Positions 7,661-17,793 are shown, counted from the stretch's first letter. The stretch: 64,000 bases of DNA from Maribacter luteus (GCF_009674825.1 NZ_WKJH01000030.1:186001-250000); one strand, 5' to 3'. The notes: generated from the sequence alone by a model not told the origin. Numbers and translations: made by a program.

Positions 7661-10600
7661 TTAAAAAATGTAGCGAAGACCCAACTGCCCTTGCCATCTG
7701 GACAAAAGGCTTGCATCATATCCAAAAGTCTCTGTCAATTCCGGATTAAAGGTATAAGTAGGAACACTTGTGTTCGGATCTACTGAAACACTCAAAGGAT
7801 TCAGATTATTGGGCTGTTGAATTACACCCCAATCAGAATTCAATAAGTTTCCGAAATTCAAAATATCAAAACTCAACTGAATCGTATGTGTTTTACCACT
7901 GGAAACTTTGAAATTATAGTCTTGGAGAATCTTAATATCCCATTTTCCCCTCCATGGGGCCAAAGCACCATAACGTTCCATATATTCCCCTCTATGATCA
8001 TTTAAATAATCATCTTGTTGAATATACGATTCAAAAGCTGCTGCCTGTCCTGCACCGGTAAATTGCATTTGCTGCACCTCGGAAGCCGTAGGAATGTATA
8101 CAAGGTCGTTGTTCTGGAAAGAACTATCGTTATTTATGTTACCAGCGTATGTATAATTAAACCTACCTCCTTGGGCATATTCAAAGAAGGTTGAAATGGT
8201 AGTTGACCATTTATCATCCGTACCGTACTTGAATTGTTTTGAACCTACACCGATAAAACGATGTGTATCCCCATATTTAGAGTACCCTAACACATCTGCG
8301 TTGGCATCCCCTAAATTAGGGTTAAAATCGAAAGCATCCCCTGTAATTTCGGCCTCAATAGAGTTTACATCCTTGGCATTTAAATAACTATAAGCCAACA
8401 TGGTGTAAATTCCATTCTCGAATGTTTTTTGTCCTTTTAGGGATAGGTTCCATATACGCCCTTTATCAGAATTGGTAAACACATAGGCACTTGTTGGCCC
8501 GCCAAAAGCATTGGTAGAGACATCACTACCCAAATATATTGGTCTGTTATCTCCAGGAGCATTCAAAGTACCTGAAGGATCACTGTACGCCCAGTTTTGA
8601 ACGTGGGGAGCATTTAAATCCTTTGTGTAGGAAACATCAGCGGTTAAGACAAGTCCGTTATCAAAAGCTTTATCCGCACCTAGGTTGGTCCTCCATACCT
8701 GTGGCCATTTGAAATCAGGATCAACAGCTTGGTAGAAGAAGAAATCAACACCTTGTACTTGGTTACCCAACCACACAAAAGGCAATCTTCCTGTAAACAA
8801 TCCTGTACCCCCTCGAAGTTGTAAGGTATTATCACCTTTTACATCCCAATTAAATCCTACCCTTGGGGATATCATCCAATCATTACTTGGCAATTGCTCA
8901 GAATCGATAGTGGTAGCTTCTCCTGTGTTTGGGTTATAATAAACGTTATCTGGTTGATAATTTGCTGATTTTCTTTCGATATTCTCAGCAATTTTATCCT
9001 TAGTATCAAAGTACAAGGGCTTATCAAAACGAATTCCGTAGGTCAACTTAAAATCATCAGTGGCCGTCCACTCGTCCTGAAGGTAAAAAGATAGCTGACC
9101 AACATTGGTTTCAGCTAAGGTCCATCCACCATCAGCTCCATCTTCAAATTGATTATTATTGGCATATGTTGCTTCAGCACCTTGAATCAATCCATCGATT
9201 AAACCTCCAGGTTGGGCATTATCCAAAAACTCTTGAACACTTCTAAAGTTTCCAAAATAGTCGTCAGCGATAGGAAAACCAAAAGTTCCTCCATAAAAGC
9301 CTAAGTTAAATGAATTGTCGAATTGGAATTTTTCAAAAGCGAAACCAACAGTATACGTATGATTACCTTTGAAAATATTCATATTATTTGTAATCTGAAA
9401 CACTTTTTGATCCAATCTATTGTGAATGGAAAATGGTTCATGACCTGCAACAATATAGTTGGAACCTGCACCATCTTGAATAATGATACTAGGGGCCGGT
9501 GTTGAAAGTGGATCCCTAAAGTCATCGAAATGGGAATAACCGATCTGTAATTTATTGGTTACTTCGTCTGACAAGGTGGAGTTCAACTCCAATTGTACGG
9601 AGTTTAATTTATTGTTTATCTCATACCCTGATTTTTCGAACTGCAAGGTTGTAAAACTAGGGCCTCTAACCCCAATTGCCGTAGGGTGCGCAGGTTTTTC
9701 CTTGGAAGCATTCAGGAAGTTATAAATAACCGCCAATCGGTTTTTGTCATTGATGTTCCAATCCAATTTAAAAATACCTTTGGTAGATTCCGAGCCATAG
9801 GTAAACCCTTCATAGGCACCAGTATCGTAACCTAGTCCTCCCAAGGCGGATTGTACGGCAATCAAATCACTCTCCAACACCCTTGATTCATTTATGGCAC
9901 CAGATCCAGTATTGGGTATCCAACCGTTTGTACCCAAATCATCACGTTCTTCTTTCTCGAAGTTGGCAAAAAAGAACAATTTATCCTTTACGATAGGACC
10001 TCCGATACTAAAACCATATTGACTCTGATTCAAATCCGGTTTCGTAACGTCCTCACCCTTAATTTTACCGCCGGTAAGACCTTCATTTCTGGTAAAACCA
10101 TAAACGGTTCCGTGAAATTCGTTGGTTCCGCTCTTAGTTACCGCATTTACGGTTGCACCTGTAAATCCGGATTGCGTAACATCGTAAGGTGCTGTTGACA
10201 CTTGGATTTGATCAATGGCATCCAATGAAATGGGCTGCGAATCCGTTTGTCCACCAGGAGTTGGGGAATCCAATCCGAAGGGGTTGTTGAAAATGGCCCC
10301 GTCCAAAGAAAAGTTGTTGAACTGGTCATTACGACCGCCAAAAGAGTTACCACTTGCCGTGGGCTCCAATCTTGTGAAATCTTGGGCTGAACGTGAAATT
10401 GTGGGTAAACGGGTCAATTCCCTTCTACCTACACTTGTTTCTGCCCCGGTACGACCGTCTCCGAACGTTCCCGACTGATCTGAGACCACGATTACTTCGT
10501 CTAGCGCCTGACTGTCTGTAACCATCGTAGCATCCAAATCAAAAGTTTGGCCTAAGGTCAAAAATACATTGTTTTTTTCCTGGGTCTTGAAGCCGATATA

Positions 10601-10843
10601 AGAAACGGAAACTGTATAAGGCCCACCGACCCTAAGGTTCAATAGGTTGTACCGCCCATCTTCGTTGGTAATAGCACCGTAGGTAGTACCTGTAGGTGTA
10701 TGTACAGCAACAATATTAGCACCCAATAAAGGTAGGTTTTGATCGTCGATCACTTTTCCCCGAATATTAGAGGTTGTGACCTGTGCCATTGCCGCAAAAC
10801 TAGCGAACAACAACACAAAACTGAGTTGTAGTTTTTTACGCAT
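7661..10843 (-). CDS. Oar-like TonB-dependent outer membrane receptor
   Basis: A 1060-residue outer-membrane beta-barrel with a signal peptide (residues 1-20, ending AMAQ). A CarboxypepD_reg-like domain follows (about 25-110, with 'IRGKVIDDQNLPLLGANI' and 'SYIGFKTQE'), then a TonB-box-like segment 'ALDEVIVVSDQ', a plug (about 125-240, with 'TVNAVTKSGTNEFHG') and the barrel, which ends in an aromatic C-terminus (LRYIF). This is the Oar/SusC-like branch without a SusD partner here; such receptors import large substrates or act with secreted proteins, and the substrate cannot be read. It is monocistronic, between its own -7 box and a strong terminator. Confidence 0.93.
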   Translation of the reverse strand: MRKKLQLSFVLLFASFAAMAQVTTSNIRGKVIDDQNLPLLGANIVAVHTPTGTTYGAITNEDGRYNLLNLRVGGPYTVSVSYIGFKTQEKNNVFLTLGQTFDLDATMVTDSQALDEVIVVSDQSGTFGDGRTGAETSVGRRELTRLPTISRSAQDFTRLEPTASGNSFGGRNDQFNNFSLDGAIFNNPFGLDSPTPGGQTDSQPISLDAIDQIQVSTAPYDVTQSGFTGATVNAVTKSGTNEFHGTVYGFTRNEGLTGGKIKGEDVTKPDLNQSQYGFSIGGPIVKDKLFFFANFEKEERDDLGTNGWIPNTGSGAINESRVLESDLIAVQSALGGLGYDTGAYEGFTYGSESTKGIFKLDWNINDKNRLAVIYNFLNASKEKPAHPTAIGVRGPSFTTLQFEKSGYEINNKLNSVQLELNSTLSDEVTNKLQIGYSHFDDFRDPLSTPAPSIIIQDGAGSNYIVAGHEPFSIHNRLDQKVFQITNNMNIFKGNHTYTVGFAFEKFQFDNSFNLGFYGGTFGFPIADDYFGNFRSVQEFLDNAQPGGLIDGLIQGAEATYANNNQFEDGADGGWTLAETNVGQLSFYLQDEWTATDDFKLTYGIRFDKPLYFDTKDKIAENIERKSANYQPDNVYYNPNTGEATTIDSEQLPSNDWMISPRVGFNWDVKGDNTLQLRGGTGLFTGRLPFVWLGNQVQGVDFFFYQAVDPDFKWPQVWRTNLGADKAFDNGLVLTADVSYTKDLNAPHVQNWAYSDPSGTLNAPGDNRPIYLGSDVSTNAFGGPTSAYVFTNSDKGRIWNLSLKGQKTFENGIYTMLAYSYLNAKDVNSIEAEITGDAFDFNPNLGDANADVLGYSKYGDTHRFIGVGSKQFKYGTDDKWSTTISTFFEYAQGGRFNYTYAGNINNDSSFQNNDLVYIPTASEVQQMQFTGAGQAAAFESYIQQDDYLNDHRGEYMERYGALAPWRGKWDIKILQDYNFKVSSGKTHTIQLSFDILNFGNLLNSDWGVIQQPNNLNPLSVSVDPNTSVPTYTFNPELTETFGYDASLLSRWQGQLGLRYIF

Positions 10844-10868
10844 ATACTTGGTTTGAGTTAGTTAGCGG

Positions 10869-10876
10869 CAAAAATA
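10869..10876 (-). promoter_or_regulatory. -7 promoter box for the Oar-like receptor
   Basis: TATTTTTG on the minus strand, 25 bases before the ATG at 10843. It sits directly after the rplI terminator, so terminator and promoter are packed back to back. Confidence 0.5.
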
Positions 10877-10879
10877 GGG

Positions 10880-10911
10880 CAAAAAAAAAGAGCTATGCGG
10901 ACATAGCTCTT
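10880..10911 (-). terminator. Terminator of the rpsF-rpsR-rplI operon
   Basis: A 10-base-pair stem (10888-10897 with 10902-10911) with a four-base loop, followed on the minus strand by a run of T (complement of the A-run at 10880-10889). It begins 22 bases after the rplI stop. Confidence 0.9.
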
Positions 10912-10933
10912 AAAAGTTATTAACGTAAAAGTC

Positions 10934-11383
10934 TTACTTATCAGCAACAACTTCAAATGGGAAATCTACTATAACATCCCTGTGAAGTCTAATTTGTGCG
11001 TTTGCTGTTCCAGTCCTTTTAACCGTACCTCCTTGAATATTGATAAACTTCTTATCAACCTCATGACCTTCTTTTTCAAGGGCAGCGGCTAAATCGATAG
11101 AAGTTACCGAACCAAAAAGTTTGTCTCCGGCACCAGCCTTTGCTTTTATCTTGAGTTCCAAAGATTTTAAAGCCTCAGCCACTTTGTTCGCAGCGTCAAC
11201 GACTTTCTTTTCTTTATGGGCTCTTTGTTTCAAATTCTCTGCTAATACCTTTTTAGCAGAAGGAGTTGCCAATGTGGCCAAACCTTGAGGTATTAGAAAA
11301 TTTCTTCCGTAACCGTTCTTAACACTTACCAAATCGTCTTTAAAACCTAAGTTTTGTACGTCTTCCTTTAATATAAGTTCCAT
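10934..11383 (-). CDS. rplI: 50S ribosomal protein L9
   Basis: A 149-residue two-domain ribosomal protein that binds 23S rRNA near the L1 stalk base. The N-domain shows the signature 'NGYGRNFLIPQGLA', followed by the long connecting helix (about residues 40-75) and the C-domain with 'KLFGSVTSIDLA'. It is the last gene of the S6-S18-L9 operon, 12 bases after rpsR, and a strong terminator follows. Confidence 0.98.
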   Translation of the reverse strand: MELILKEDVQNLGFKDDLVSVKNGYGRNFLIPQGLATLATPSAKKVLAENLKQRAHKEKKVVDAANKVAEALKSLELKIKAKAGAGDKLFGSVTSIDLAAALEKEGHEVDKKFINIQGGTVKRTGTANAQIRLHRDVIVDFPFEVVADK

Positions 11384-11395
11384 GGTTCGTTTCTT

Positions 11396-11692
11396 TTATT
11401 TTAATAAATCACCAACATAGGGCATAAGTGCCAAATGACGCGCTCTTTTTACTGCCTGTGCCACTTTTCTCTGATATTTCAAAGAAGTACCGGTTAACCT
11501 TCTTGGAAGAAGCTTTCCTTGTTCGTTTACCAATTTCATCAAGAAATCAGCATCTTTATAGTCAATGTACTTAATACCTGACTTCTTGAAACGACAATAC
11601 TTCTTTTTTGTGTTGGTTTCAATATTCAATGGGGTCAAATACCTGATTTCCCCATCTTTCTTTCCTTTTGCCTGTTGTTCTATAGATGCCAT
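11396..11692 (-). CDS. rpsR: 30S ribosomal protein S18
   Basis: A 98-residue small-subunit protein that pairs with S6 on the platform of the 30S subunit. The S18 signature is visible in '[19 protein letters not shown]' and '[19 protein letters not shown]'. Five bases separate it from rpsF and 12 from rplI, so the three are one operon. Confidence 0.98.
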   Translation of the reverse strand: MASIEQQAKGKKDGEIRYLTPLNIETNTKKKYCRFKKSGIKYIDYKDADFLMKLVNEQGKLLPRRLTGTSLKYQRKVAQAVKRARHLALMPYVGDLLK

Positions 11693-11697
11693 AGTAC

Positions 11698-12036
11698 TTA
11701 CGCTTTAGATTTTAATCTTGTTCTTCTTTTCTCAGCCCATGCAATGGCATGTTTGTCTAACTTCACAGTCAAGAAGCGCATTACACGCTCATCTCTCCTG
11801 AATTCTTGCTCGTAAGGTGTAATCACCTCTCCTGGAGCAGTGAATTCGAATAAATGGTAAAAACCACTTTTCTTGTTCTGGATCGGATAGGCCAATTTCT
11901 TAAGCCCCCAATTTTCTTTTGATACCATTTTGGCACCATTCTTAATTAAGAAATCCTCGAATTTCTTAACTGTTTCCTCTATCTGAACATCTGATAGAAC
12001 GGGATTTAAAATGAAAACAGTTTCGTAATTGTTCAT
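11698..12036 (-). CDS. rpsF: 30S ribosomal protein S6
   Basis: A 112-residue ferredoxin-fold ribosomal protein, first gene of the rpsF-rpsR-rplI operon. The N-terminus ([16 protein letters not shown]) and the segment '[19 protein letters not shown]' are typical for S6. A complete Bacteroidota promoter (TTG, 20 bases, TACTTTTG) stands just upstream. Confidence 0.97.
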   Translation of the reverse strand: MNNYETVFILNPVLSDVQIEETVKKFEDFLIKNGAKMVSKENWGLKKLAYPIQNKKSGFYHLFEFTAPGEVITPYEQEFRRDERVMRFLTVKLDKHAIAWAEKRRTRLKSKA

Positions 12037-12059
12037 AAATATATTTGTTTTAAGGAGCG

Positions 12060-12090
12060 CAAAAGTAAGAATATTTTGAAGTTATCACAA
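12060..12090 (-). promoter_or_regulatory. Promoter of rpsF operon (-33 TTG and -7 box)
   Basis: On the minus strand, TTG (12088-12090) and TACTTTTG (12060-12067) are separated by 20 bases, the layout of the Bacteroidota housekeeping sigma factor. The box ends 23 bases before the ATG. Confidence 0.7.
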
Positions 12091-12269
12091 GAAAACGAAA
12101 AAATCTTCGTTATAGAAAGGATAATCATAAAAATTGAACTTAACCAAATCTAATGAAATGGTCATTGCAAATTACACAGTATTTAATACATTGTTTACAA
12201 CTTTTATTGCAGTTCAGCGTGTAATTTCGGTAATTTGTCGATGATTTAACCCCACAAATCAACCCATTT

Positions 12270-12962
12270 ATGAAATTAAGAAGTATTATTGTTGATGATT
12301 CATCAATGCAGCGTATGGCAGTCGCGAAATTGGTCAACAACCATCCGAACCTTGCGATGGTTGCTGAATACAGCAATGCCATAGAGGCGAAGAATGGTAT
12401 CAAGAACCATGAGATCGATTTAATTTTTCTTGATGTTGAGATGCCTATCATTAATGGATTCGACCTACTCGAATCCCTTGAAAACAGTCCTCAAGTAATC
12501 TTAATCACCGGAAAACCGGATTATGCCCTTAAAGCATTTGACTACGATGTAACAGACTATTTGCACAAACCCATTACCATGGCCCGTTTTGATGCATCTG
12601 TTAAAAGAGCCGTAGCAAAATACGAACAAATGAACAGGGTACTGGAAGATGAAGAACATATCTTCGTAAAAAGTAACCTTAAGAAAAGAAAAGTTATCCT
12701 TAACGATATCAAGTGGATAGAAGCCTTGGGCGACTACATAAAATTAGTTACGGATGAAGCGAATATCGTAATTTTATCAACAATGAAATCTTTTGAAAAG
12801 CAATTGCCTGAAGAAAAATTTCTTAGAATTCACAAATCATACATTGTGAACCTTGAAAAAGTTGAGAAATTCAATAGCAAGAATGTTGAAGTTAGCGGAA
12901 GGTCTATACCTTTGAGTAGAAATAAAAAGGCCGAATTGGCCGAGGCGCTAAGTAACGTTTAA
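12270..12962 (+). CDS. LytTR-family response regulator
   Basis: A 230-residue two-domain regulator. The receiver domain (residues 1-120) has the acidic pocket 'VDD', the phospho-acceptor Asp55 in 'LIFLDVEMP', a Thr in 'LITGK' and Lys in 'YLHKP'. The LytTR DNA-binding domain (about 130-230) contains 'IKWIEALGDYIKL' and 'LRIHKSYIVNLEKV'. No sensor kinase gene is adjacent, so the partner is elsewhere. It stands alone, divergent from rpsF and convergent with priA. Targets are unknown. Confidence 0.93.
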   Translation: MKLRSIIVDDSSMQRMAVAKLVNNHPNLAMVAEYSNAIEAKNGIKNHEIDLIFLDVEMPIINGFDLLESLENSPQVILITGKPDYALKAFDYDVTDYLHKPITMARFDASVKRAVAKYEQMNRVLEDEEHIFVKSNLKKRKVILNDIKWIEALGDYIKLVTDEANIVILSTMKSFEKQLPEEKFLRIHKSYIVNLEKVEKFNSKNVEVSGRSIPLSRNKKAELAEALSNV

Positions 12963-12979
12963 ACTTTACATAGTAATTT

Positions 12980-15436
12980 CTAAATGTGGTCTACATTGTA
13001 GATTACACGTACACTTCTGAACTGCGAAACAGCATTAAAGGAATTTTCTATTCTTTTAATGCTGTTTTTTGTTTGCGGTAAAGATTGCTTTAAAGAAACC
13101 TTTATGATCACATTTTTTATATATTGATTACGTATTCTTGCCACAGGAGGATATTCCGGACCTAATATTCCAGACTTGAAAACATTCCTTAAGCCTTTTG
13201 CAAACCATTCGGCCGCATCATTCAATGTGTTATAGTTTTTATGCTTGAATGTAATCTTGATAATCCTGTTAACAGGCGGATATAAAAATTGCTCCCGCTC
13301 ATATAACTGTTCTTTGAACATTCCCAAATAATCATTGGTTGAAACCTGTTTTAGTATCTGATGGTAAGGATTATAACTTTGAATGATAACCTTACCGCGT
13401 TTTTTGGTCCGCCCTGCCCTACCCGCAACTTGGGTCAATAACTGAAAACTACGTTCATGCGCCCTATAATCGGGAAAATTTAACAAGGAATCCGCATTCA
13501 TAATACCTACAAGATTCACATTCCTAAAGTCAAGTCCCTTGGTCAACATCTGCGTTCCTACAAGTACATCCAACTCTTGTTGCTCAAATGCGGTTATGAT
13601 CTTTTCATACCCATATTTCCCCCTTGTCGTATCTAGATCCATTCTCCCCACATTTGCCTTAGGAAATAAATCTTTAAACTCTTGTTCTACCTGCTCGGTC
13701 CCAAATCCCTTAGTATCCAATGTTGGACTACCGCAGGCTTCACAGTTCTCTGGTAAGGCAATATGATGCCCACAATAATGACAACGCAATTGTTTTCTAT
13801 GTTGATGATAGGTTAAACTAACATCACAGTTAGGACATTGGGGTGAATGCCCACAGGTAGTACACTCCACTATAGGGGCGAAACCCCTTCGATTCTGAAA
13901 AAGAATCACCTGTTCACCATTGTCCAAGGTTTCTGTTATCTCTTCCAATAACCGTTCAGAAAAATGACCTTTCATTCTCCTTTTTCGTGTTTGGTCCTTT
14001 AAATCGACTAATTCAATGTCGGGCATTACCACATTGCCAAAACGACGATCAATACTGGCATACCCATATTTCCCCGTTTGGGAATTATAATAACTTTCCA
14101 AACTTGGAGTTGCCGAACCCAATACCGTATTTGCATTGTGCAATTTGGATAAAACAATGGCCGCATCCCTTGCATGGTACCTTGGTGCAGGGTCAAATTG
14201 TTTAAATGAACCTTCATGCTCCTCATCTATAATAATCAATCCTAAATCTGAATACGGCAAGAACAGGGAAGAACGGGCGCCGATGACAATTTGGGCCTTC
14301 GATTTTTGGGCCAAAACATTATTCCATACCTCCACTCTTTCATGTATACTGTATTTGGAATGATACACGGATATCTTCTCTCCAAAATAATCTTGTAATC
14401 GCGAGATCAATTGTGTGGTCAATGCGATTTCCGGTAATAGGTACAAAGCCTGCTTACCACTATTTATACATTCTTCGATAAGCTTTACATATACCTCGGT
14501 CTTACCGGAAGAAGTAACACCGTGCAGTAGGGCAACCTTATTGTCATCAAAGCTTTTTTGTATATCGACCAAAGCCTTTTGTTGATACTCGTTTAGGGTC
14601 TTTAGATCAAAATCCTCATTTTCACCCTCGTAGTTTACCCTATCGATCCTTATGAGATATTCCTCTAGAATTCCCTTATCTACCAAAGCCTTGATTACCG
14701 CTTTTGAGCTACCACTGCTCTGTTCCAAGTCGGTGATCTTTATAGGCTTCTTATCCTTTACTTCCAATTGGAAAAGAGCCAAAACCACCTGACTCTGTTT
14801 CGGGGCCCTGGACAAAGATTCCAATAATTCCTCTAACTTTTCTTCCGACCGGTATGCCGAACCTAATTTTACATACCTGACCAATTTCGGTTTATATTGC
14901 TCGTATATTTCGTCTTTTAGTAGAATGACCTGCTTTTCGATCAACCTATTTAATATAGGCAGCACATTTTTCCGGTCGATAATGGCACTGACCTCATCTA
15001 CCCGCAACATGGATTGATGCTGTAAAGCCTCATAAACCAAGAATTCATCGTCTTTTAGTCCATTCTCATCAACTACTCCCCTTTCATTCCTTAATATTAA
15101 AGTTTCACTCTCCAATAAAAAAGCACTGGGCATTGCACTTCTGAACACCTCGCCAATGGTACACATATAGTAATCGGCGATCCACCTCCAATGCCTCAAT
15201 TGTACAGGGTTGACCACAGGAGCGTCGTCCAATATCTTATGGATTTCCTTGGCCTCGTACACCTCTGGAGGATTCGTATGGGTTTCATAGACCAATGCCG
15301 TATATATTTTTGATTTACCAAAAGGCACCGCCACCCTCATTCCAGGTTCTATATGCTGAAATTCAGTTTCGGAAATACTGTAAGTGAAGAGTTTTTCGAG
15401 CGGAATCGGCAATATTACATTGATGAAATGTTGCAT
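12980..15436 (-). CDS. priA: Primosomal protein N' (replication restart helicase PriA)
   Basis: An 818-residue 3'-5' DNA helicase that reloads the replisome at stalled forks. Visible are the N-terminal DNA-binding domain, Walker A 'GVTSSGKTEVY', the DEEH box in 'IIIDEEHEGSFKQ', the zinc-binding Cys pairs between about residues 520 and 570 (CTTC, CPNC, CHYC, CEAC), and helicase motif 'GTQMLTKGLDF'. Length is normal. It is the last gene of the nadC-yihY-DUF2147-priA run, 12 bases after the DUF2147 gene. Confidence 0.97.
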   Translation of the reverse strand: MQHFINVILPIPLEKLFTYSISETEFQHIEPGMRVAVPFGKSKIYTALVYETHTNPPEVYEAKEIHKILDDAPVVNPVQLRHWRWIADYYMCTIGEVFRSAMPSAFLLESETLILRNERGVVDENGLKDDEFLVYEALQHQSMLRVDEVSAIIDRKNVLPILNRLIEKQVILLKDEIYEQYKPKLVRYVKLGSAYRSEEKLEELLESLSRAPKQSQVVLALFQLEVKDKKPIKITDLEQSSGSSKAVIKALVDKGILEEYLIRIDRVNYEGENEDFDLKTLNEYQQKALVDIQKSFDDNKVALLHGVTSSGKTEVYVKLIEECINSGKQALYLLPEIALTTQLISRLQDYFGEKISVYHSKYSIHERVEVWNNVLAQKSKAQIVIGARSSLFLPYSDLGLIIIDEEHEGSFKQFDPAPRYHARDAAIVLSKLHNANTVLGSATPSLESYYNSQTGKYGYASIDRRFGNVVMPDIELVDLKDQTRKRRMKGHFSERLLEEITETLDNGEQVILFQNRRGFAPIVECTTCGHSPQCPNCDVSLTYHQHRKQLRCHYCGHHIALPENCEACGSPTLDTKGFGTEQVEQEFKDLFPKANVGRMDLDTTRGKYGYEKIITAFEQQELDVLVGTQMLTKGLDFRNVNLVGIMNADSLLNFPDYRAHERSFQLLTQVAGRAGRTKKRGKVIIQSYNPYHQILKQVSTNDYLGMFKEQLYEREQFLYPPVNRIIKITFKHKNYNTLNDAAEWFAKGLRNVFKSGILGPEYPPVARIRNQYIKNVIIKVSLKQSLPQTKNSIKRIENSFNAVSQFRSVRVIYNVDHI

Positions 15437-15448
15437 ACTTCACAACTT

Positions 15449-15889
15449 TTAGCTTTCAACACGCAACCAGGTCTGCGTTCTATAAATAAATGCCAGATAT
15501 CCCCTGACCTTTAATTCATTCTCGTTATGGGGGTTCAACCATATTTTACACCTAAAAGTCATGGCTTGTTGTGGATCGAAGAGTTTTTTACCTTTCCATT
15601 CGCCATTATGATGTTCTTTAGCTTCCTCAATGATCATCATACCTAAAATAGGCCGATCTTTTAATTCACCTTCACATTTGGAACAAACGGCATCTTCTTT
15701 ACCTTCTTCCACAATCTTGACTACCTTGCCATACATGAGGCCGTCTTTCTTATAAATATCAATTATGGCCTTAGGCTTTCCCGTACGGTCATCAATGGTC
15801 TTCCACTTACCGAATATACTTTGTGATTTAGCGGTAAATGAGAACATGACCAATATTCCCAATAGTAACAGCCTACTTCTTTTCGTCAT
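15449..15889 (-). CDS. DUF2147 domain-containing secreted protein
   Basis: A 146-residue protein with a signal peptide (residues 1-22, ending TAKSQ) and a single DUF2147 domain, a small beta-barrel of unknown function. Diagnostic segments are 'GKWKTIDDRTGKPKAII', 'GKVVKIV' and 'LKVRGYLAFIYRTQTW'. A Cys pair in 'CSKC' may bind metal or form a disulfide. Its start overlaps the end of the yihY-like gene by 17 bases, which suggests translational coupling. Confidence 0.88.
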   Translation of the reverse strand: MTKRSRLLLLGILVMFSFTAKSQSIFGKWKTIDDRTGKPKAIIDIYKKDGLMYGKVVKIVEEGKEDAVCSKCEGELKDRPILGMMIIEEAKEHHNGEWKGKKLFDPQQAMTFRCKIWLNPHNENELKVRGYLAFIYRTQTWLRVES

Positions 15890-16853
15890 CTTTATTGATA
15901 TTTTTTCGCAATGAGTTAAGGGATGCGTTCAATTCGAACCCGAGCAGCAATATATTGGAATTTAACCAAATGAACACCATAAGTATCAATAATCCTCCCA
16001 AAGCCCCGTATAATTCGTTATAACGGGCGAATTTTTCAACATACACCCCAAAAAGATAGGATGTCAACACAAAAAGTATGGTGGTCATTAACGCGCCTAC
16101 TGAAAAGAATTTGGCCTGTTTTCCCTCGGCAGTACCGAAATAATACAATATGGCAGTCGTGAAATACGACAATATCATAAAAAAGAGGATTTTACCGACT
16201 TGGGCGCCTACAATATCATTGTCACTAAGGTCATACCCCCTGGTCTTGGCTGCCCATTCACTCAAATAATCCAAAATATAAAATTCAAAATACACATAAA
16301 TGGCCGCTCCCAAAATAAGGAGGATCGAAAGAATAAGTCCGACCATAAGTGCATAGGCATATTGTCGGATAAAATTTCGGGTCAGTTTTACGTGATATGA
16401 ATTTTCAAATCCCCCGAAAATAGCATTCACGCCATTTGCCATAAGAAATATGGAAATAAAAAATGCAGAGGACAAGACCCCACCACTCCTTTGGTCTTTT
16501 ATCTGCTGATAAATATCCCCAAAATATTCACTGGTCGCGGACGGTAAAAAAGATTCCAAGAACAACAAAAACTGGGCATCGAAATTCTCATTGCCAACGC
16601 TCGCATAAGGAATAATGAAAGGCACCAGGGTAACCAAAAATATCAACAGGGGAAACAAAGCCATAAACAGACTAAAGGCAATGGAACTCGCCCTAGAGGA
16701 TAATGCACCTTGCAAAATACCCAAGACGTACATCTCTATTAGATCATAAAGGGAAAGGCCTTCAAAAGCAGGTAGTTTCACCTTTTTCAAAAGCAGGACG
16801 AACCAATTGACTATAGGTATTTTATCAAGTTTTTCCTCAATCTCTACAGACAT
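15873..16853 (-). CDS. YihY/BrkB family inner-membrane protein
   Basis: A 326-residue membrane protein with about six hydrophobic segments between residues 45 and 305. The family signature is seen in 'SSRASSIAFSLFMALFPLLIFL' (shown in part) and in the late segment 'YGALGGLLILMVFIWLNSNILLLG'-like helix. The family was once called ribonuclease BN in error; its transport role is unsettled. The ATG follows the nadC stop with no spacer, and the gene overlaps the next by 17 bases. Confidence 0.9.
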   Translation of the reverse strand: MSVEIEEKLDKIPIVNWFVLLLKKVKLPAFEGLSLYDLIEMYVLGILQGALSSRASSIAFSLFMALFPLLIFLVTLVPFIIPYASVGNENFDAQFLLFLESFLPSATSEYFGDIYQQIKDQRSGGVLSSAFFISIFLMANGVNAIFGGFENSYHVKLTRNFIRQYAYALMVGLILSILLILGAAIYVYFEFYILDYLSEWAAKTRGYDLSDNDIVGAQVGKILFFMILSYFTTAILYYFGTAEGKQAKFFSVGALMTTILFVLTSYLFGVYVEKFARYNELYGALGGLLILMVFIWLNSNILLLGFELNASLNSLRKNINKDDEKK

Positions 16854-17711
16854 TTATACCGCTTTAAGGCTTAGGTCCATATTATACACTGAATGCGTTA
16901 AAGCCCCTGAAGAAATATAATCTACCCCACACTCGGCATATTCCCTGATTGTTTTTTCATTGATCCCGCCAGAAGATTCCGTTTGGCATTGTTCACCAAT
17001 CATCTTCACCGCCTTTCTCGTATCTGCATAATTGAAATTATCGATTAGGATGCGATGAACGCCTTTCGTTCTCAGAATTTCTTCTATCTCTGCTAAATTT
17101 CTAGCCTCGACGATAATTTTCAAATCGCGCTGGGTTTCCTTTAAATATTCCTGTGTTTTTTGAATCGCTTTTGTAATTCCTCCGGCAAAATCAATATGGT
17201 TATCCTTTAGCATGATCATATCATAAAGTGCGAACCTATGGTTTTCCCCACCACCTATTTTCACGGCCCATTTTTCAAGTGCCCTAATCCCCGGTGTGGT
17301 TTTCCTGGTATCCAGGATTTTTGTTCCGGTGCCCGCCAATAATTCAACATAGGAATTGGTCTTGGTCGCAATGGCACTCATACGCTGCATGGCATTCAGC
17401 ACCAAACGTTCGGCCTTTAAAATACTTTGTGATGCCCCTGATACATAAAAAGCGACATCCCCATATTTTACCTTAGAACCGTCTTCTATAAGAGTTTCTA
17501 CTTGCATATCCTTGTCTATATATGCAAATACCTGCTTGGCAAAATCAATTCCAGCGATGATCCCTTCATCTTTTACCAAAAGTTTGGCTTTACCCATGGC
17601 AGTTGCAGGAATGCACGCCAATGAGCTATGGTCCCCATCACCAACATCCTCTCGAATGGCATTGGAAATTATCAAATCTATCTCTTGTTGAAACTGTGCT
17701 TGTGAAATCAT
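16854..17711 (-). CDS. nadC: Nicotinate-nucleotide pyrophosphorylase (carboxylating)
   Basis: A 285-residue enzyme of NAD synthesis that converts quinolinate and PRPP to nicotinate mononucleotide and CO2. Typical segments are 'EDVGDGDHSSLA', 'LDTRKTTPGIRALEKWAV', 'GGGENHRFALYDMIMLKDNH' and 'ESSGGINEKTIREYA'. It heads the cluster nadC-yihY-DUF2147-priA, with zero spacing to yihY. nadA and nadB are not in the window. Confidence 0.97.
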   Translation of the reverse strand: MISQAQFQQEIDLIISNAIREDVGDGDHSSLACIPATAMGKAKLLVKDEGIIAGIDFAKQVFAYIDKDMQVETLIEDGSKVKYGDVAFYVSGASQSILKAERLVLNAMQRMSAIATKTNSYVELLAGTGTKILDTRKTTPGIRALEKWAVKIGGGENHRFALYDMIMLKDNHIDFAGGITKAIQKTQEYLKETQRDLKIIVEARNLAEIEEILRTKGVHRILIDNFNYADTRKAVKMIGEQCQTESSGGINEKTIREYAECGVDYISSGALTHSVYNMDLSLKAV

Positions 17712-17781
17712 GGAAAATAATCGTTTGTGCTAAATTACTAAAAACAATATCCAATATGGAAATCCTATAACTTGAAAGTTT

Positions 17782-17789
17782 TAAATTTG
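17782..17789 (+). promoter_or_regulatory. -7 promoter box, four bases from the rlmH ATG
   Basis: TAAATTTG, a perfect TAnnTTTG, ends four bases before the ATG at 17794. Transcription would start at about the start codon, giving a leaderless mRNA. No -33 TTG at 17-23 bases was found. Confidence 0.35.
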
Positions 17790-17793
17790 GCAT

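Noticed and set aside
10215-10478. Open reading frame of 87 codons opposite the Oar-like receptor gene
   Set aside because: It lies wholly within a well-supported receptor gene and has no recognisable features; a shadow frame.
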